Below are positions 14,033-17,810 of a stretch of 17,810 nucleotides of DNA, in pieces; the first letter of the stretch is position 1, and the number at the start of each line of letters is the position of its first letter. This DNA comes from Methanosarcinales archaeon. GTDB taxonomy: Archaea > Halobacteriota > Methanosarcinia > Methanotrichales > Methanotrichaceae. The notes beneath the pieces are model-generated. The model saw only the letters and a list, made by a program, of their open reading frames with translations, searched no databases and was not told the origin of the DNA. Made by a program: the position numbers and the translations under genes. The stretch is from NCBI GenBank assembly GCA_013415595.1, contig JAAEEW010000217.1, forward strand, positions 1 through 17,810, given 5' to 3'.

Positions 14033-17000
14033 TCAGTCCTCGAACTTCACGTTCTTCTGGGTCTGGAAGGTGCCGGTCAGCTTCTGGTCGGCCTTCATCT
14101 TCTTGTTGAACCGGGCGTACTCCGTCCTGGTGTTCATCATCCCCTGGAAGGCCTGTTCGGTGGAGAAGGCGATGGTGTTCTGGGTGTGATTGACCGAGCG
14201 CATCATTCCTATCTCCGATTTGTCCACCTGGCTCAGGTTGAACCTCTCGGTGACGCTGGCTCCCATGCCGCCGTGGAAGGCCGGGGAGTTGAACCGCTTG
14301 AAGCCCTTCAGGGTTCCCTCTCCAAAGGACAGGTCGTTGATCTCGCTGAAGTTGACCATGGGGTTTCCCTTGACCAGGCAGCGCTCGGTCTCCATATCGA
14401 TGGCTCCGAATCCTTTGAGGTCCTGCTCGTAGTTCATGGTGGACTCCTGGAAGGTGTCCCGGATGGATACCTCCCCCACGCCGCTAACTGAGGAGGACTC
14501 GATGAACAGCATCCCGTTCTCCGGGGCTTTGCCGCTCTTGTCCAGGGCCATGGCCTCTCTGCTTGCTCCCATCTGGGGTTCTTCTCTCTGGCTGGCCTGT
14601 TCCCGCTCCCGGGCCAGGTCACGGGAGATCCACTGCACCAGGTAGGGGCCGTCCTCCACCTCGCCGGCGCCGTCCGAGACCTTGATGGTCAGGGCAGCGA
14701 AGGTGCCGACCAGCTGCCCGGGAACCAGACAGCTCCAGTAGCCGTCCTGCTTGGTCCCGGACTGAAGGGTCATGGGGATGGCGGAGGTCCTCTTCACGTC
14801 CAGGATGTCGTTTTGGGCGGGGCTGACCTCGGCTATGCCCCACTCCACCCGGGTGGAGGTGATTCCCAGGTCGGACCGGGCGTGGATCACCACTTTGACT
14901 GGAGATCCGGCGGCCGGCTCCGGCGGGTTGGCCATTACGTTCAGGATCTTGACGTGGCTGCCTGCGGGATTGGTCATGCCCGCTATTCCCAGGGTCTGGT
15001 TGCCCCGGTTCGACTGCAGGGCCTGCTCTGAGAGATCGGTCAGGGGGGTGGTCTCCCTGGCCGGGTCCTCTCCCTTCAGTATGCTGGTGATGTAATCGAT
15101 GAGCCTGGAGATTCCCGACGTGTAGCTGCCTTTGCCGTCCCCATCTTCGATCTGCAGGGAGGTGGCGGGGACCGGCGCCGGGCGGGGGGACGGGGACTGG
15201 CTCGAGGTCGCTGGGGAGTCCTTTTTGTCCTGGCTGACGGCGGCCGGGGCGTCAGAGCTCTCGGGCGGGGAGGCGACGTAGGTGCTGCCGCCAGGTGAGG
15301 CGTTGGACACGTAGAGCACCGCCGAATCCTCAGGGCTTGCAGCCGGCTCTCTATCCAGGCCAGAGGGCGTCCTTGCCGCCGGAGTGGGTGTGGTGGTTAT
15401 CTGCAGCTTTCGCCGGTCTATCACCGGAGTCTTGTCGGCGGTGAAGCCCTGGGCGGCTACCAAGTCGGTCACGGAGTTGTTGACCGTCACCTCCGCCCTC
15501 AGCACCCGGTAGGACCTGGGGGAGAGCAGGTCCACAGTCCCCAGGGGGCCGAAGGTCTGGCTGATGACGAATATGTTAAACAGGGGGACGGTGCCGGTGT
15601 TCTTGACGATGCTGGTCACGGTGACCTTCTCCCCTGCCGTGGCCTCTGAGGGGAAGGAGTCCACCTTGAGGAACAGGGCCGCCTCCATCACGCTAACCGG
15701 CACCTGGACGGAGTCGGACCAGGTCTTTCCCCGGGAGTCCAGGGCCCGGACCTCGAACTGCAGGGTGCCGTTGTCGGAGAGGACTATCTGGGGCGTGGCC
15801 ATCTGGAAGTCGCCGGCCGGGATCTCGTCCATTCTGGCCAGCACTCCCTGGCCCTTCTCGGTGAGGACCACATCCCTCAGCAGGTCGTCTCCGGTGTTGG
15901 TGATCAGGCAGCTAAGGTTGACCGCATCGCCAACGCCGGCCTCTATGGTCGACGGGTTGACCTTCAGGCTGACGCTGGGGGATATGGAGCGGATGGAGAT
16001 GCTCTGGCTCTCGGTCACCACCTGGCCGCTGCTCCCGTAACCCTGGGCCACTACCTCCACCGGGGTGCTCCTGGAGGCGGTGTAGACGGCGGCCATGCGA
16101 AGGGATGTGCTGGGGGCGACCTCCTTGAGCCGGCATTTGCCCAGCCCCTCGCCGCTGAGGGTGACGTTGTTCAGGGGCTCTTCTCCCTGGTTGCCGAGGA
16201 CCCAGAAGATCTCCACCTGCTCGCCGGAGTAGGCCACTACCTCGGAAGGTTCCACCGAGAGCTGCATCTTTGCGCTGTAGAGCTGGAGGTCCAGTCGGTC
16301 CGAGGCGTAGACCTCTTCCTGGCCGTCCGATCCCACCGCCTGGATCAGGTCGTCCGCCGGCTCGTAGAGGGGGGCGGTCCTCTCCAGGGTGGCCGAGGCT
16401 CCGGGCTCCAGGAGGGCCACTCTGCCCACCTCTCCCAGGCGGTCCTGGACCAGGATGTCCGCAACCGGCCTGTCCCCGGCATTATGGAGGATGGCCGTGA
16501 TCTGCACCGGCTGGCCGAAGTGGGCCTTCTGAGGGCTGGCCCGGGCCTCCAGGCTCAACTGGGGGGAGACCTTCCAGATGCGAAGAGTGGTGGTGCTGCT
16601 GCGAAGGTTGCCCTTGACGTCGGTGGCCGAGGCGGTGGCCGTGAGGTCCAGGCTGTCGTTGGCCACCAGCTCGCCCTCCAGCTTAGCCCCCTTCCCCGGG
16701 GAGAGGAAGGAGGTGGTGGTGGTCTTGCCCCCGCAGGTAAGCTCCACGTTGGAGAGGACCTGGTCCAGGCTGTTCTCGGCCACCGCCCTGAACTGCACCC
16801 GGTCTCCCGGGGCCACCTCCGTCCGGTCGGCCTCGATGGTCAGGTTGAATCCGGACTGCTGGGCCGCTGGCTCCCGGTCGGCGGAGGTCGCGGCCAGGGG
16901 GATGTCCTGGCCGGCGGGAGGGATCTGGGCGGGGCTTTGGATGCGGCCATGAATCTCGCCCATGGAAGACGAGGCGGGAGAATCCTTTGCAGTGACCTCT

Positions 17001-17810
17001 TCGGGTCCGTCAGATCCGCCAGATCCGGAGGCGACCGCCTCCATCATCACCAGCTTTCCATCTTGCGCCGCCTCTTCCTCCGTCTGCTCCAACTGCTCCA
17101 CTCCCTCCTGCCCTACTCCCTTCTGCCCCTCCAGCTGCTCGTCAAGGGCTCCCGGCTGGGACGAGCTCTGGGATCCGCCGCCAAAGGCGAGCTGGGGGCG
17201 GGCCAGGGAGACGTCGCCAGCGACCGGCTGGCCGGAGGAGTCCATGGCGCTGACCGTCACCTTGCTGGCCGAGCCGTTCAGGATCAGGGACTCGGTCTGG
17301 CCGGGGGAGAGGGTGGAGAGGATACCCAGCACCCGGCCCCGGTCGTCCACCACCTTCAGCCTCTGCAGGGTGTCGTCGCCGTCGTTGGTCAGGTTGTACC
17401 TGGTCCGGGGCCCCCGGAGATGGGACACCTTGGCGCTGAGGGCGGGGTTGATGACGTCCATCTTCAGCCGGGCCTGGTCGTAGAGGGGTTGATTGTCGGC
17501 CAGGCCGCTGGCGGAGATCTCCACTCCCTTGCCGGCGAAGTCGCTATGGTCCTCGGCTCTGATCTTTCTGGTGAAGCTCCTGGACTCTCCCGGCTCCAGG
17601 GTGCCGGCGTCCAGGCTCCACTGGGCAGACCGGACGGCGATATCCTGGATGGGGGAGTCGTGGCGGTTGGTCACGGTGATCTGGACCTCCGCCTCCTGGC
17701 CTGGGCGAAGGGCACCCGGGTAGGACACCTCCAGGTCCAGCTCGCTGGCCGCGGCGGCCACGAAGAGCTCCCTGGCCTGCACCGGCACCTGGGTGCTTCC
17801 CAGGGTCCGG
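14033..17810 (-). CDS. giant extracellular protein with Ig-like (CARDB/COG1361-type) repeats, 5' end outside window
   Basis: The frame is open to the right edge, so the true start and any signal peptide lie beyond 17810. From an internal GTG at 17788 (residue 1) 1251 residues follow. Seen: seven Ig-like beta-sandwich repeats at about 17-113, 115-200, 313-406, 408-505, 507-600, 603-700 and 702-797, with the recurring pattern A-G-(E/D)-x-V-x-(V/I)-x-x-x-(V/I)-x-N-x-G-x-x-x-L-x-N-(V/I) typical of CARDB/DUF11-like folds; a low-complexity linker at 201-312 (E/Q/G/S-rich); a second at 798-885 (S/P/T-rich); another beta domain at about 944-1054; and a distinct C-terminal module at 1090-1251. No membrane anchor is visible at the C-terminus. 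Known: such repeats act as stalks in archaeal surface proteins. Role and ligand are unknown. Confidence 0.85.
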   Translation of the reverse strand, partial: RTLGSTQVPVQARELFVAAAASELDLEVSYPGALRPGQEAEVQITVTNRHDSPIQDIAVRSAQWSLDAGTLEPGESRSFTRKIRAEDHSDFAGKGVEISASGLADNQPLYDQARLKMDVINPALSAKVSHLRGPRTRYNLTNDGDDTLQRLKVVDDRGRVLGILSTLSPGQTESLILNGSASKVTVSAMDSSGQPVAGDVSLARPQLAFGGGSQSSSQPGALDEQLEGQKGVGQEGVEQLEQTEEEAAQDGKLVMMEAVASGSGGSDGPEEVTAKDSPASSSMGEIHGRIQSPAQIPPAGQDIPLAATSADREPAAQQSGFNLTIEADRTEVAPGDRVQFRAVAENSLDQVLSNVELTCGGKTTTTSFLSPGKGAKLEGELVANDSLDLTATASATDVKGNLRSSTTTLRIWKVSPQLSLEARASPQKAHFGQPVQITAILHNAGDRPVADILVQDRLGEVGRVALLEPGASATLERTAPLYEPADDLIQAVGSDGQEEVYASDRLDLQLYSAKMQLSVEPSEVVAYSGEQVEIFWVLGNQGEEPLNNVTLSGEGLGKCRLKEVAPSTSLRMAAVYTASRSTPVEVVAQGYGSSGQVVTESQSISIRSISPSVSLKVNPSTIEAGVGDAVNLSCLITNTGDDLLRDVVLTEKGQGVLARMDEIPAGDFQMATPQIVLSDNGTLQFEVRALDSRGKTWSDSVQVPVSVMEAALFLKVDSFPSEATAGEKVTVTSIVKNTGTVPLFNIFVISQTFGPLGTVDLLSPRSYRVLRAEVTVNNSVTDLVAAQGFTADKTPVIDRRKLQITTTPTPAARTPSGLDREPAASPEDSAVLYVSNASPGGSTYVASPPESSDAPAAVSQDKKDSPATSSQSPSPRPAPVPATSLQIEDGDGKGSYTSGISRLIDYITSILKGEDPARETTPLTDLSEQALQSNRGNQTLGIAGMTNPAGSHVKILNVMANPPEPAAGSPVKVVIHARSDLGITSTRVEWGIAEVSPAQNDILDVKRTSAIPMTLQSGTKQDGYWSCLVPGQLVGTFAALTIKVSDGAGEVEDGPYLVQWISRDLAREREQASQREEPQMGASREAMALDKSGKAPENGMLFIESSSVSGVGEVSIRDTFQESTMNYEQDLKGFGAIDMETERCLVKGNPMVNFSEINDLSFGEGTLKGFKRFNSPAFHGGMGASVTERFNLSQVDKSEIGMMRSVNHTQNTIAFSTEQAFQGMMNTRTEYARFNKKMKADQKLTGTFQTQKNVKFED

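Overview
The window looks like a chromosomal segment of a GC-rich methanogenic euryarchaeon. Among the groups I know, the Methanothrix (Methanosaeta)/Methanosarcinales lineage fits best. The archaeal assignment rests on a RIO2-type kinase, an archaeal-form phosphoglycerate kinase, a family 4 (Fe-S) uracil-DNA glycosylase, TATA-box promoters, poly-T terminators, GTG and TTG starts next to good Shine-Dalgarno sites, and very large secreted repeat proteins. The genus is an inference; there is no rRNA gene here to test it.

Layout. Bases 1-1522 (minus strand) carry the start of a RIO2 kinase gene behind an isocitrate dehydrogenase-like gene. Bases 1700-3118 (plus) carry a 30-residue membrane peptide followed by a sugar-phosphate nucleotidyltransferase with a left-handed beta-helix tail. 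A small, less GC-rich gene of unknown function (3138-3377, minus) is separated from a family 4 uracil-DNA glycosylase (3723-4256, plus) by about 345 bp that are rich in short inverted repeats. TrkA (4246-5559, minus) and a DHH phosphoesterase (5742-6698, plus) diverge from a region with a perfectly palindromic TATA element. Phosphoglycerate kinase (6695-7915, minus) and a 1203-residue secreted beta-propeller protein (8270-11881, plus) diverge from a 354 bp gap with promoters and hairpins. Bases 12039-13862 (plus) form a compact run: pdxS, pdxT and a 118-residue coiled-coil protein. The right end (14033-17810, minus) is a giant Ig-like-repeat extracellular protein whose start lies outside the window.

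Working together. PdxS and PdxT make pyridoxal 5'-phosphate. PGK and the IDH-like enzyme belong to central carbon metabolism. TrkA gates potassium uptake. The UDG repairs uracil in DNA. The nucleotidyltransferase probably supplies activated sugar for surface glycans. The two giant secreted proteins are probably part of the cell envelope or extracellular material.

No CRISPR array, tRNA, rRNA, transposase or integrase was seen. The most unusual items are the 28-blade propeller protein (arithmetically four seven-bladed propellers), the distinctive C-terminal module of the Ig-like-repeat protein, the coiled-coil gene overlapping pdxT, and the inverted-repeat-rich intergenic segment at 3488-3655.
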